64,000 nt of DNA from positions 35,928,501-35,992,500 of the forward strand of contig CM057469.1 of NCBI GenBank assembly GCA_030035585.1, read 5' to 3'. The translations under genes and the position numbers were made by a program. The stretch is from Dugong dugon. Lineage: Eukaryota; Chordata; Mammalia; Sirenia; Dugongidae. This document shows positions 27,801-35,555 of the stretch, one piece after another. The notes beneath the pieces were generated by a model. That model had not been told where the DNA came from and made no database searches. It saw only the letters and a list, made by a program, of their open reading frames with translations. How positions within the stretch are numbered: the first letter of the stretch is position 1; each line of letters begins with the position of its first letter.

Positions 27801-30800
27801 TCACTGGAGACAGTTGCCAAGTCTGGACAAAGGCTAAATATTGTACTTGGCTTAGGCTTAGGCAGAGGGATTTCCTGGAGGAAGGACAAACTAGTGGAAC
27901 TTCTGAAAGTCATTTTGGGTGGCATTACAGATTGGAATATAGAACAATTCCAAGCATACTGCCATTTTTCCTCATGGGACATTTGCTGAGTGCTGGGTTA
28001 GTACAGGAGGCTAGGGACCAGGATAGAAAGACAGGGTGAAATCTCATGCAGGTGTACAATGCTCAGAAGATAAAGTCCTGCTGTTAAGAATGGAGCAGTA
28101 GTTAAGAGCTTGGCAGCTAACCAAAAGGTCGTCAGCTCGAATCCGCCAGCTGCTCCTTGGAAACTTGATGGGGCAGTTCTGCTCTGTCCTATAGTGTCGC
28201 TATGAGTTGGAATCAACTCAGCGGCAATGGATTTGGTTTTTTGGTTTTATAGGGAGTGGGCCTACAACAAATGCAGGATAAATCTCAACCTGGAGACGTT
28301 TGAAAACAGAGATGGGCTGAATCTAACTAAACCTCAATTCCTAATTGGATTGAGGTGATCGATTTTTCACCCGATCTGCCTAATACAAGAGTGAACCCAC
28401 TGGAGGGGTGGGAAACAATATCAACTTCCAATTTTAGGATTCTGTTCTTTTATAATAATGTCCAGCATACAATAAAAAATTATAAACATCTGTAGAAACA
28501 GAAAAATGTGGTCAATAATTGAGAAAAAAAGCAGACAAATTAGTAGAAAAAAACTTTAAAACAACAATAATATATTAGAGGAAAAGATAAATGGATAAAA
28601 AGATGGAGACTTTTACTAAATAGACAGTAGATAAGTGGTAACTTTGGTGAAGAGTAAGACAGTACACAATGCTGGGGAAGCCAGCACAGCTTGTACAAGG
28701 AAAGGTCATGGAAACTCCATAGACACATCCAAACTCCCTGAGGGACTGAATTATTGGGCAGAGGACTGTGGGGACCATGGCCTCGGGGAACATCTAGCTT
28801 AATTGACACAACACAGTTTATAAAGACAATGTTCTACATTCTACCCTGGTGAGTAGCGTCTGGGGTCTTAACAGCCTGTGAGCAGCCATCTAAGATACTC
28901 CACTGGTCTCACCCTCTCGGGAGCAAGGGAGAATGAAGAAAACAAGATACAAGGGAAAGATTAGTCCAAAGGACTAATGGACCACAACTACCAAGGCCTC
29001 CACCAGACTAAGTCCAGCACAACTAGATGGTTCCCGGCTACCACCACTGACTGCTCTGACCGGGATCACAACAGAGGGTCCTGGATAGAGCTGGAGAAAA
29101 ATGTAGAACAAAATTCTAACTCACAAAAACAGACCAGACTTACTGGCTTGACAGAGACTGAAGAAACCCCGAGAGTATGGCCCCCGTACATCCTTTTAGC
29201 TCAGTAATGAAGTCACTCCCGAGGTTCACCATCCAGCCAAAGATTAGACAGCCTCATAAAACAAAACGAGACTAATGGGGCACAACAGTCCAGGGACAAG
29301 GACCAGAAGGCAGGAGGGGACACGAAAGCTGGTAATAGGGAACCCATGGTTGAGAAGGGACTGTGTTGACATGTTGTGGGGTTGTTAACCATTGTCATAA
29401 AACAATATGTGTACTAACTGTTTAATGAGAAACTATTTGTTCTGTAAACCTTCATCTAAAGTACAATAAAAAAATTTTTTTAAAAAGATGGAGAATTTTG
29501 ATACAGGATTGGAATCTAAAAATAATAAGCAGATGCACATTCTGAAGCTGAAATATATAATATCTAAAATTAAGAACTCATTGGATAAGACTAATCAGAT
29601 ACAGCAGAAGAAGACTGGACACAGAATAAGACAGAGTTAACTCAAAGACAAATTGAAAATATCCAAACCAAAGAACGTAGAGAAAATAAAATGGCAAGAA
29701 CAGACCATAAGAGACTTGTGGAACACAAATAGTCTAACGTGGGTATAATTGGAGTCCTAGAAGAAAAGAAGAGAGAGATCAGGACAGAAGCAATATTTGG
29801 AGATAGAATGACTCATAATCTTCCAAAAGTGATAAAAGACAAACTGTATACAAAGTACATTAACCTCAGGAAACCTCTCCTGACCATAGCATTTCTCCAG
29901 GGCCCCCATTCTCTAACATTTATATTTCTGCCTCCTTTCATGTGAATGAGTTGACACATTTTATTTACTTCCTCAGAATCTGTTTGGAAGTTTTTCATTA
30001 AGTATATACTCTGTCTCCTTGCTTCTTAAGAATAGGGGCTATTTTTAGTATTTCTTTTCTATTTCTCTAATATTTGATATAGTTTGCTGTGTAGTAGTTG
30101 TTTAATAAAGGTTAACTTACAGAATTTCAATCTGTGTGAGAAACTAAGATGCTCAGCAGTATTCCAAGTGATTTTTACTATATTTATTTCTGAACTCTAG
30201 TAATATAAGGAAAACAGAAACCATACCAATTATTTTAATAAAGATAATTTAATATAAAGACTTGGCTAACAGCTGCAGTAACCCTAGGGCTGGAAAGGGG
30301 ATTAGACTTATTAGAACCTGGAAGCTTGGAGGAGAGGCCTCCACAGAGCTAGTACCATCAGCACCTGAGAGAGTGAGGATACCCAGCTGTTGCTGGTATT
30401 TCTGGAGTTCAGAGAAGGTGCCCTGCACAGTTGTGACTCAGACATCCATGGAGGGGGTACCTGCCTCGCTGGTTTTGACAGATTGTATTTTCCAGAGATG
30501 ACTGCAACAATATCTCCTGCCCCACATGCTCTTTGTATGTGACTTTGACATTCTTATGAAGAGGTAGGAAGTCCATGTTTTTACCCTTGAATCTGAGCCA
30601 GCTTATGACTATAGCAAAAATAGCACTATGTGACTTCTGAAGCTTTCACTTGGATTTCTTGGAATACTTGCTTTTGAAACAGTGAGCTATCATGTGATGG
30701 CCATACTGTGAGGAAGCCCAAACTAGACTGCATGGGAAGACCAAAAGAGAGAGATGCCCAGTCAGCCCCCAAGCAGTTCCCACCCCCTGCTGTTCCAACT

Positions 30801-33800
30801 CCAGCTACCATTTCATTGCAACCATATGAGAGGCCAGAGCCACAAATGCCCTGTGAAGCCCTTCTTGAATTCCTGAGCCATAGAAACAACAATTATTGTT
30901 TTAAGTCATTGAGTTTTGGGGTAATTTGTTATGCAGCAGATTACTAGAACACTGGTGGTAGTACCTCAGGAGTTCAGAGGAGGTGACTCAGACCTCTGAG
31001 AGGGCATTATGAGGCTCATTCTGGGAATGCTGAAGAAAGGCTTGAAACTGAAATCAAGTGGAACAGTCAGGGTGAGGGACCAGGACCACACTGACAGGAA
31101 CGGCAGGCAAACGGAAAGGAGCAAGTCCCAACCCCCACACCCCCCGACTTTCAGTCTCTAGTTTTTCTTTTGGGCCAAATCTAACAGAACTAGCTGGCCG
31201 AGGAGAAATGTCGTTTGCAGAGTTCTAGCCCCAGCATCGTAAGTCAGAGTATAGAAAACAGCTTGATAATGCACAGGCACAAATCCTCAGATCTTTTTCT
31301 CTAATAACTAAGTAAAATATGTTAGATTCTCAGTATGGATTTGACCATAGCAGGTCAGTGTATCCAGTATATCTTTGGTGTGATTTTAGACCTTAGGAAA
31401 AGGATTTACTTAATAAGAACATGCAGACAGCCTTTGGTTTCTCTGACTATAGGTATGATCCAAAGGAGAACAAGTGGACTCGAGTGGCTTCTATGAGTAC
31501 CAGAAGACTAGGCGTGGCAGTGGCTGTGTTAGGAGGATTTTTATATGCTGTAGGTGGCTCTGATGGGACATCTCCACTCAATACAGGTTAGTCCCTCCCA
31601 GAGTCAGTCTGATTCCCCCAAACCAGCACATTTTCCTTAGGAGAATTCCTCTGTAAAAAGTATAGAGTCCAGGTTACCTTGTAACTTACTAGGAAAATAC
31701 TTTATTTTCCCTGTAGGAGAGTACAACTCTCAGCTCTTCAACTTTATAAGCCAGTCTTCTGTTACATTCCCAAAATATTTTTCTCCTATGTTACAAGCTA
31801 CTAGAAATGTATAACAAATAAAAGAACTACTTTCTGTATATGATTATTTTTCTCCCCCCACCACTGCCACGTCCTCTCCTCTCCTCAAAAAAAAAAAAAG
31901 AAAAAGAAAAACTCTATGTTATAATCTAAAAATAAAAATTTCTAACTAGAAACTGATTTATTAATCTTTTCTATTTTGAGATAGTGGATATGTTTGTCTA
32001 AGGATGTTGTCAGTATGACTCTAGCCTCAGATTCATTATCAAATATCTTCTCTTCTTAGTAGTGAAAGGTGCTGAAAGATCAGATAGTCCATTCCCTGCA
32101 TTTAAAGATAAGAAGAGTTGGGCTGAGGATCATCTAGCTAATTAGTGATATAGCCAAAACTAGAATTTATGTGTCTTAACCCCACCAACATGCCCTTTCC
32201 ACCATACCCACCTGAAGGAAACCAGTCTTTTATGAGAATGTATGTGGTATTGTCCAAAGTTACACAAATCCTTCTCAGAAGCAAAAATCAGAGTGCTTAT
32301 TGAAAATGTGTGAAATCACAAAGTTTGGGTGGGGGCTGTGAGGAAAACTAGAGATGAAGCGAAATGGTTGAATGGTCACTCACTGGTTTTTCATTTCCCT
32401 ACAGTGGAGCGCTACAATCCTCAGGAAAACAGATGGCACACTATAGCCCCTATGGGGACCCGGAGGAAGCACCTAGGCTGTGCAGTGTATCAGGACATGA
32501 TCTATGCCGTAGGAGGTAGAGATGACACTACAGAGCTTAGCAGCGCCGAGAGATACAACCCTAGAACCAACCAGTGGTCTCCAGTGGTGGCTATGACATC
32601 CCGCCGTAGTGGAGTGAGTGTCTCCTACTTGCCCAGTTCCTGAGGTTCAGAGGTGTGAAAAACAAGCACCAAGAGAGGGCTTTGCAGAAGGAGAGCTCTG
32701 ATCTGTAAAATATTGTACATTGCACAGTTAGGAGGTGAACTGCTAATGCCTAGGTGTTTTGTTTTTCAGCTGTCTTATCTGGTGCTGCTGGGTCGCTTTT
32801 AGACAAAACAAAAACAAAAAAAACCAAACCCATTGCTGTCAAGTCTGTTCCAACTCATGGCAACCCCATTGTGTGCAGAGTAGAACTGTCCATAGGGTTT
32901 CAAGGCTGTGACCTTTCAGAAGCAGATCAGCAGGCCTATCTTCCAGGGTGCCTCTGGATGGGTTCAAACCCCCAAGTTTTCAGTTAGTGGTCAAGCGCAA
33001 ACTGTTGCACCACCCAGGGACCTGTGCAAAAGTATGGAGGTGTGAAAATTGTATGATCCTTTCAGGGACTAGGAATTACTTCAGAATTACTACAGCATAG
33101 AGTATATTAGGAAGAAGGGGAAAATGTAAGAGGTGAGGCTAAAACAGTTAGCTAGAATGGATTTCCAGAGTGCCTGAATAACATAATAATGACTTTAAAC
33201 TTAGGTAGTCAGGAAGCTTATAAAATTTTTAAGGAGGAAAGTGACAGCATTGTTATTTTCAAAAGAGAATATTAGTGGAAATTTAGAGTGAATTAGAGCA
33301 AGCATATACCAGAGGAAGTGAAAGCAGTTTAGAGGTTCTTGCATACTCCCGGTGAATGGCTTTCCTAAAATTTGAGAAATATGTTTTGGACTCTGTAAAT
33401 GTTCTAACTGAATGTATAAAGTTCCCATAATTTAGTAGATTTTTGTGTCATTACTTTTTTTCTCTATGTTCAAGTAAACCAGAATATAAAGCCATACAGA
33501 ATTCTTTTATTAAAGAGACTTATCTAGAAACCAGTCTAAATTTTCCTAGTAATTATCTAGTTTCTCCAGCAGCCACTGTGTTTTGGTCCTGTAGGTTGGC
33601 CTGGCAGTGGTGAATGGACAGCTTATGGCGGTAGGAGGTTTTGATGGCACAACGTACTTGAAGACCATTGAAGTTTTTGATCCTGATGCCAATACATGGA
33701 GGTAACCTTTAAGCTATGTTACAGATCATCTCACTACTGACTTGAAAATCATAGGCTTGAAATAGCCTGTGACCATCAAAATCAGGATGGTCGGTACACT

Positions 33801-35555
33801 GAAGTACCTCTTGCAATACTTTGAAGAGGACTTGAAGTTACCCATATTTGATGCCTCAGTTTGACTTGATTGCTCTAAAGTGGCTGACATCTTACAAAAT
33901 TCTTCTTTTCGGTAACTGTCCACTTTTAAAATTAGAGCTTGAAGAAAAAGAAAAAGATCTCTGTAGCCCCATCATGTTCAGCTGACGAAACTAAGGCATC
34001 AAGAAATAAATGAGTTGCCTAAGCAAGTTAATGACAGAGTTAGGATTAGAACCTAGGTCTTTAGTTCCCAATCTGTCATTGCAATTTTTTTGGTGTTTTT
34101 GTGGGCAGCTTTATGCCCAGGGAAAACAAATAGCAGTTGCTTATTTTTTTTAAATAATATTTTGTTTCAGTTTTAAACCTGTTTTTCCCTTGAGCTTTTA
34201 AAGTTAACTTAAATATATTTTATCATTCTATTTTAAAACCTAGTCAATTTTAACAGTCACTTTTAGGGGGGAGGCTACATTTATAGGTTAAATTTTACTT
34301 CACTTTTAAATTCTTAGACTTCACAATCCTGTTCATTCATTAAAGGTTTACTGAGTATTCTAGGCCCTAGGAATACCAAAGTGAACAAAATTCCTGCCCT
34401 CATGGAGCTGACATTGTAGTGAGGGAGACAGACAGAACCATGCCAGGGGGTGGAAGTGCTATGGTGAAAAGCAAAGCAAGGGAGGATGATAAGGAGTACC
34501 GGGAGATAAGTCAGTTTTAGAGGTGGTCAGGAAGGCCTCACTGAAAAGTAACATTTTAGCAAACCTGATAAGAGATAAGGGATAGATAATGGCATGTTTT
34601 CATGAATAGAGGCCTCCCAATTGAGGGATTTTTTTTCCACTTCCAGCTTTTAATAGGAATTTTAGTTAAGCATAATTTGGGAAGTAAGTCAAATTTAGTT
34701 CTGCCACTTTATATCTATGATCCTATGTGAGGACTTGTTTCTTAGGGTCACTAAATAGAATAAGTTATATATAACCAAGTAATCTCTCAACAGCTTATCC
34801 TCAAGAATTTCATGAATATGACCAAGTAATATTCATGAAATTCTTGAGGATAAGCTATTGAGATTACTATCTAAATTTTTACAATTACATATCCCAAACT
34901 TAAAACCATTTACCTCATAGCTGATAGACAATCTAGTGTTCTTTTGTATGGAAATGCTTTATTTTAAAGATGATATTGTTCACATGTCACAAACTAGATA
35001 CTGACTTTATTTACTCATATCCAGTTTTGTTCCATAAAGGGTTTGAGGAAGCTTACAAGATTACATAGAAGACAAAAAAAATAAGAATAAATAATCAAGG
35101 AAGTTTAGGCAAAGGGAAAAAGTAGATGGGGAAAATAATATAGCCCAGGACAAAATTAGATGCAGAAATGCAGAACATATGATTCTGTGTTATTAGAAGC
35201 CAGTCAAGGTGTAAAGTTATGATGCAAAAAGTAGATAAGATGGTCTCCTATCCTTCAAACAGCCTCCCGTAAATGAGAGCAGTTCAGTGTCTGAAATAAT
35301 TCTGCTACTTACCAGTGCTCAATTCCAACTTCTCATTTTTAGAATGTATGAAGTTGAAAATATTAGTTGTGATATAAAACAGAGAGGCATGTGTTTGATT
35401 AACTCTTAGTTTATGGAAGAAACAGTGCTTTTTCCAATTAGAAAATCTGATTTTGTTTCTTTCTTTGCAGGTTATATGGCGGGATGAATTATCGTCGACT
35501 AGGGGGTGGCGTAGGAGTTATTAAAATGACACATTGTGAGTCCCATATATGGTAA
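3325..35555 (+). CDS. KLHL20: KLHL20, Kelch-like protein 20 (spliced; first coding exon outside window)
   Basis: Ten exons join in frame: 3325-3898, 8688-8846, 10200-10294, 12605-12720, 16762-16945, 19187-19330, 31453-31586, 32405-32613, 33595-33701, 35471-35555. They give 601 codons plus TAA; with the 8 residues of the missing exon this equals the 609 residues I recall for human KLHL20. Seen: a BTB domain (about residues 68-135), a BACK domain (about 170-272), then six Kelch blades (about 319-601), each with a Gly-Gly motif such as AVGGHDG, AVGGQDG and AVGGFDG. Known of the family: the BTB binds CUL3 and the Kelch propeller recruits substrates (DAPK1, PML, ULK1, ARHGEF11) for ubiquitination in cytosol, PML bodies and trans-Golgi. 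All introns are GT-AG and phases match. No stop or frameshift interrupts it. Confidence 0.97.
4118..4835. mobile_element. LTR-like repeat, copy A
   Basis: About 700 bp that recurs at 14113-14535 in the same orientation: both carry GTCTGACCTCCTC near the start, CACAGAACTCACAGACCATA in the middle, and GGCTAGAAAGGCCAC near the end. Composition and length suggest a solo retroviral LTR. I could not assign the family, and the element strand is not certain. Confidence 0.5.
5087..5560 (-). mobile_element. L2 LINE fragment
   Basis: Antisense L2 3' end: ttcatttaacaaatatttg, then ctcatggagtttataacc and ggaatggcatggtccagtga. Ancient mammalian LINE; strongly diverged. Confidence 0.55.
5575..6095 (+). mobile_element. 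L1 ORF2 3' fragment
   Basis: Matches the L1 ORF2 end by pattern (GACTACGTAAAAATCAGA, ACTTGGCAACTCATATC, GTTTATAATA); all frames broken. An AfroSINE is inserted at its right edge. Confidence 0.55.
6108..6228 (+). mobile_element. AfroSINE with internal deletion and clear target duplication
   Basis: Starts GAGTCCCAGTGGCACAGTGG (A box) and ends GTGGGGTTTTTGGTG. The segment carrying the B box is missing (AACTCGGCT joins CCTTGGAAACC directly). A 12-bp duplication, aaatatctcacg, flanks it at 6096-6107 and 6229-6240. Confidence 0.88.
6485..6688 (-). mobile_element. AfroSINE, older long subtype
   Basis: Antisense copy with the segments GACTCATGGCAACCCTGTGTG, GGAAGCAGATCACCAGG and GAGTGCTTAACCATTTGTGCC, which define a longer subtype also present at 32812, 39775, 53495 and 57950. 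Confidence 0.8.
6900..8640. other. KLHL20 intron stretch, possibly an old LTR-retroelement relic
   Basis: From about 7020 to 8230 the sequence looks like a single diverged unit without coding frames. Its wording resembles ancient ERVL/MaLR-type sequence, but I cannot assign it. The rest up to 8640 is AT-rich and featureless. Confidence 0.3.
8643..8666. repeat. (TTTG)n microsatellite next to a splice acceptor
   Basis: Five to six TTTG units lie 21 bases upstream of the exon at 8688, adjoining the polypyrimidine tract. Confidence 0.85.
8688..8846 (+). CDS. KLHL20: KLHL20 coding exon (residues 200-252): BACK domain
   Basis: Acceptor acag ends at 8687 and donor gtaata starts at 8847. It encodes 53 whole codons (phase 0 on both sides), from [11 protein letters not shown] to RRPQLPQ. 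The family BACK motif follows, with the AVMAWVKY helix. A (TTTG)n tract of about 24 bp lies just upstream of the polypyrimidine tract. Confidence 0.95.
8847..10199. other. KLHL20 intron, no assignable feature
   Basis: No recognised repeat or gene. A GC-richer block at about 9640-10140 (C-run at 9660-9685, several CCTTAGG/CACTAGGGG motifs) may be an unclassified LTR. Confidence 0.4.
10200..10294 (+). CDS. KLHL20: KLHL20 coding exon (residues 253-284, part): end of BACK
   Basis: Acceptor atag ends at 10199; donor gtatga starts at 10295. Encodes [20 protein letters not shown] and on to DEEC, with two bases of the Arg-284 codon completed by the next exon at 12605. Confidence 0.95.
10295..11384. 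other. KLHL20 intron, no assignable feature
   Basis: AT-rich, no coding signal and no repeat that I can name. Confidence 0.5.
11385..11565 (+). mobile_element. MIR SINE
   Basis: Sense MIR: ctagctgtgtgaccttag, cagtttccttatctatt, and ttgttgtgaggattaaatga follow the MIR consensus order. Confidence 0.75.
11566..12604. other. KLHL20 intron, no assignable feature
   Basis: AT-rich unique sequence up to the acceptor of the exon at 12605. Confidence 0.5.
12605..12720 (+). CDS. KLHL20: KLHL20 coding exon (residues 284-323, part): linker to Kelch
   Basis: Acceptor cacag ends at 12604 after a T-rich tract; donor gtttgg at 12721. Encodes [19 protein letters not shown], then a basic segment ([18 protein letters not shown]) leading into the first Kelch blade. 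Val-323 is split between this exon and the one at 16762. Confidence 0.95.
12935..12966. repeat. (TA)n microsatellite
   Basis: Short interrupted TATA tract directly left of an L1 tail. Confidence 0.7.
12971..13092 (-). mobile_element. Short 3' tail of the young L1 family
   Basis: Antisense of the L1 3' terminus also seen at 26188 and 29481 (GATGAAGGTTTACAGAACAA, AACCCCACAACATGGCAACA). Heavily 5'-truncated. Confidence 0.75.
13240..13435 (+). mobile_element. L1 3' end fragment
   Basis: Sense L1 3' UTR end (GTTGCACAACTTGAAGAATG, CAACAATAAAAAATTTAG, A-rich tail). Confidence 0.6.
13436..14112. other. KLHL20 intron, no assignable feature
   Basis: AT-rich sequence between an L1 tail and LTR-like copy B; nothing recognised. 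Confidence 0.5.
14113..14535. mobile_element. LTR-like repeat, copy B (internally shortened)
   Basis: Same repeat and orientation as 4118-4835, with the middle portion replaced by a short C-rich tract (about 14426-14475). The two copies flank three KLHL20 exons. Confidence 0.5.
14536..16284. other. KLHL20 intron, no assignable feature
   Basis: About 1.7 kb of AT-rich sequence without recognisable repeats or coding signal. Confidence 0.5.
16285..16400 (-). mobile_element. MIR SINE fragment
   Basis: Antisense MIR: tgaggaaactatggttcaac, agatcacacagg, aaaccctagttttctggc. Confidence 0.6.
16405..16492 (+). mobile_element. AfroSINE 3' fragment
   Basis: Only the right half is present: ACCCTATGGGGCAGTTCTAT, GATCGCTGTGAATCGAGG, CTCCTAACAACAGCAG. 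Confidence 0.75.
16762..16945 (+). CDS. KLHL20: KLHL20 coding exon (residues 323-384, part): Kelch 1-2
   Basis: Acceptor cccag ends at 16761, donor gtgagt at 16946. Encodes [17 protein letters not shown] (blade 1 start) and [19 protein letters not shown] (blade 2 start). Phase agrees with both neighbours. Confidence 0.96.
17105..17490 (+). mobile_element. L2 LINE 3' end
   Basis: Sense L2: gttctttcttccctggaatg, ttatctttcaaggatcaaat, cttctctgacaccat, and atcatggtgcttggcacatt in the right order. Confidence 0.65.
17945..18285 (+). mobile_element. L1 3' UTR fragment
   Basis: GAACCTTGAAAACAATGTAT, GTGAAATAAGTCAAACACAA, TTGTACACTTTAAAGGGG and a terminal A-rich run. Confidence 0.75.
18286..19186. 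other. KLHL20 intron with an AT-rich microsatellite block
   Basis: Contains interrupted TA/TG/CA repeats at about 18735-18875, including a short palindrome around the TTTAAAAA centre near 18798. The left part resembles a diverged L1. No coding signal. Confidence 0.5.
19187..19330 (+). CDS. KLHL20: KLHL20 coding exon (residues 384-432, part): Kelch 2-3
   Basis: Acceptor tctag ends at 19186, donor gtgatt at 19331. Encodes [19 protein letters not shown], then [18 protein letters not shown]. The intron that follows is about 12 kb, the longest intron seen here for this gene, and carries most of its LINE insertions. Confidence 0.96.
20040..20650 (+). mobile_element. L1 3' end
   Basis: Sense ORF2 end and 3' UTR (GATGGCTACTATCAGAAAAA, GAATATTATTCAGCCATAAA, GTGGTTACCAGGGAC). 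First of three L1 3' ends in the same orientation in this intron. Confidence 0.8.
20656..20832 (-). mobile_element. hAT-Charlie non-autonomous transposon (MER20-like)
   Basis: Antisense: GGCCTCTACCCACTATGTGC, CAGTAGCACACTCCCAGTTG, ATCTCCAGACGTTGCC, then GGTTGTGAACCA matches the MER20 consensus as I know it. Left end lost. Confidence 0.65.
20930..21560 (+). mobile_element. Old L1 ORF1-region fragment
   Basis: A-rich sense strand with the L1 ORF1 coiled-coil pattern (e.g. aagacattaagaaaatcaca, aaactcaaaaatgaggtg, aggacattaag). Frames broken. Confidence 0.6.
21710..21959 (+). mobile_element. AfroSINE, long subtype, with target duplication
   Basis: GGAACCCTGGTGGTACAGTGG start and CGGAATTGACTCAGTGGCAA tail, with an extra middle segment (GCAGAAAGATGTGACAGTCT). 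Flanked by tagggtagctatta (21696-21709) and tagggtggctatta (21960-21973), one mismatch. Confidence 0.88.
22116..22281 (-). mobile_element. AfroSINE
   Basis: Antisense: GCCAAGTCAACTCCAACTCA to CTTCGCCACCAGGACTCC. Duplication agaattacc at 22107-22115 and 22282-22290 within the L1. Confidence 0.88.
22826..22995 (-). mobile_element. AfroSINE
   Basis: Antisense: AACCCATTGCCATCCAGTTG to GCGTCACCAGGGCTCC, lying at the junction between two L1 3' ends. Confidence 0.85.
22996..23780 (+). mobile_element. L1 3' end
   Basis: Third L1 3' end in this intron: CACTGTGGAAAACAGTTGGG, CCAACAGATG-type ORF2 end, and the 3' UTR with CACAATAAAAATAATT. Confidence 0.8.
23905..26187 (+). mobile_element. RTE LINE, 5'-truncated, degenerate
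   Basis: About 2.3 kb. Broken frames show the endonuclease end ([18 protein letters not shown]), a reverse-transcriptase palm ([17 protein letters not shown], then [20 protein letters not shown], where the catalytic Y of YADD is H), and the C-terminal [17 protein letters not shown]. The tail (GTCAGAACTGACTCGATAG, CACCTAACAAC) is shared with the AfroSINEs, which are presumably mobilised by this family. Not functional: several stops and shifts. Confidence 0.85.
26188..26821 (-). mobile_element. Young L1 3' UTR insertion (inverted copy 1)
   Basis: A 634-bp 5'-truncated L1 on the - strand, inserted in the tail of the RTE LINE. Duplication aacaacattttt at 26176-26187 and 26822-26833; the L1 poly(A) lies at the left end. 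Nearly identical to 28610-29481. Confidence 0.85.
27400..27630 (+). mobile_element. L1M-type 3' end fragment
   Basis: GGTAATGGTTGCTTTTAGGG, GGCCTGGGTGGTATTTACAA, ATAAAACTATACATTTTTTG follow the order of old L1 3' ends. The sequence left of it (26840-27400) is unassigned. Confidence 0.5.
28093..28250 (+). mobile_element. AfroSINE, 5' end slightly truncated
   Basis: GAGCAGTAGTTAAGAGCTTG, AACCAAAAGGTCGTCAGC, and tail GTTGGAATCAACTCAGCGG. Confidence 0.85.
28251..29720 (+). mobile_element. Old L1 (5' region and ORF1), split by a young L1
   Basis: Left part 28251-28596 (AATGTCCAGCATACAATAAA, GAAACAGAAAAATGTGG) and right part 29495-29720 (GATACAGGATTGGAATCTAA) read as one old L1 5' half, the same type as 47608-53490. 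The break is the young insertion at 28610. Confidence 0.6.
28610..29481 (+). mobile_element. Young L1 3' UTR insertion (inverted copy 2)
   Basis: An 872-bp 5'-truncated L1 ending CTAAAGTACAATAAAA plus A/T tail. Duplication aaaaagatggaga at 28597-28609 and 29482-29494. Conceptual translations of the shared part differ from copy 1 at only 2 of 76 residues, so both insertions are recent. Confidence 0.85.
29860..30115 (+). mobile_element. L2 LINE 3' end
   Basis: Sense L2-like: tctccagggcccccattctc, ctgtctccttgcttcttaag, ttgtttaataaagg; strongly diverged. Confidence 0.5.
30240..31130 (+). mobile_element. LTR cluster including an MLT1-type (ERVL-MaLR) LTR
   Basis: 30490-30955 shows the MLT1 hallmarks AGGAAGCCCAAACTAGAC, GAATTCCTGAGCCATAGAAA and GTTTTGGGGTAATTTGTTATGCAGCA. 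The flanks (30240-30490 and 30956-31130) look like one further unclassified repeat split by it: both hold GGAGTTCAGAG-AGGTG and GTGACTCAGAC. Confidence 0.6.
31453..31586 (+). CDS. KLHL20: KLHL20 coding exon (residues 432-477, part): Kelch 3-4
   Basis: Acceptor atag ends at 31452, donor gttagt at 31587. Encodes [20 protein letters not shown], then [16 protein letters not shown]. Val-477 is split with the next exon. Confidence 0.96.
31587..32404. other. KLHL20 intron, with a MIR fragment
   Basis: A MIR fragment (antisense) lies at about 32085-32185 (cctgcatttaaagataagaa, gaggatcatctagctaatta). The rest is AT-rich and unassigned, with an A-rich run at 31888. Confidence 0.5.
32405..32613 (+). 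CDS. KLHL20: KLHL20 coding exon (residues 477-546): Kelch 4-5
   Basis: Acceptor acag ends at 32404, donor gtgagt at 32614. Encodes [20 protein letters not shown], then [20 protein letters not shown] and [10 protein letters not shown]. Ends in phase 0. The open frame continues briefly into the intron to a stop at 32641, but the Kelch pattern resumes only at 33595. Confidence 0.96.
32812..33026 (-). mobile_element. AfroSINE, older long subtype
   Basis: AACTCATGGCAACCCCATTG, GAAGCAGATCAGCAGGCC, and TTGCACCACCCAGGGACC, antisense. Lies in the KLHL20 intron after the exon ending at 32613. Confidence 0.85.
33595..33701 (+). CDS. KLHL20: KLHL20 coding exon (residues 547-582, part): Kelch 6
   Basis: Acceptor gtag ends at 33594, donor gtaacc at 33702. 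Encodes [20 protein letters not shown], then [15 protein letters not shown]. Too short to stand alone as an open frame; found by matching the Kelch pattern and splice phases. Confidence 0.95.
33970..34085 (-). mobile_element. MIR SINE fragment
   Basis: Antisense: gacgaaactaaggcatcaag, gagttgcctaagcaag, gaacctaggtctttagttcc. Confidence 0.6.
34325..34600 (-). mobile_element. L2 LINE fragment
   Basis: Antisense L2: ctgccctcatggagctgaca, ttgtagtgagggagacagac, gtggtcaggaaggcctcact. Confidence 0.65.
34779..34867. repeat. Near-perfect inverted repeat (hairpin) in a KLHL20 intron
   Basis: Left arm 34779-34819 and right arm 34829-34867 are reverse complements except for one substitution and a 2-base length difference; the loop is gaccaagta (34820-34828). 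The string accaagtaat occurs both before the left arm (34774-34783) and at the loop/right-arm start (34821-34830). Confidence 0.9.
35471..35555 (+). CDS. KLHL20: KLHL20 terminal coding exon (residues 582-609) with stop
   Basis: Acceptor tgcag ends at 35470. Encodes [20 protein letters not shown] then HCESHIW and TAA at 35553-35555. This closes the last Kelch blade and ends the protein at the expected residue. Confidence 0.95.
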
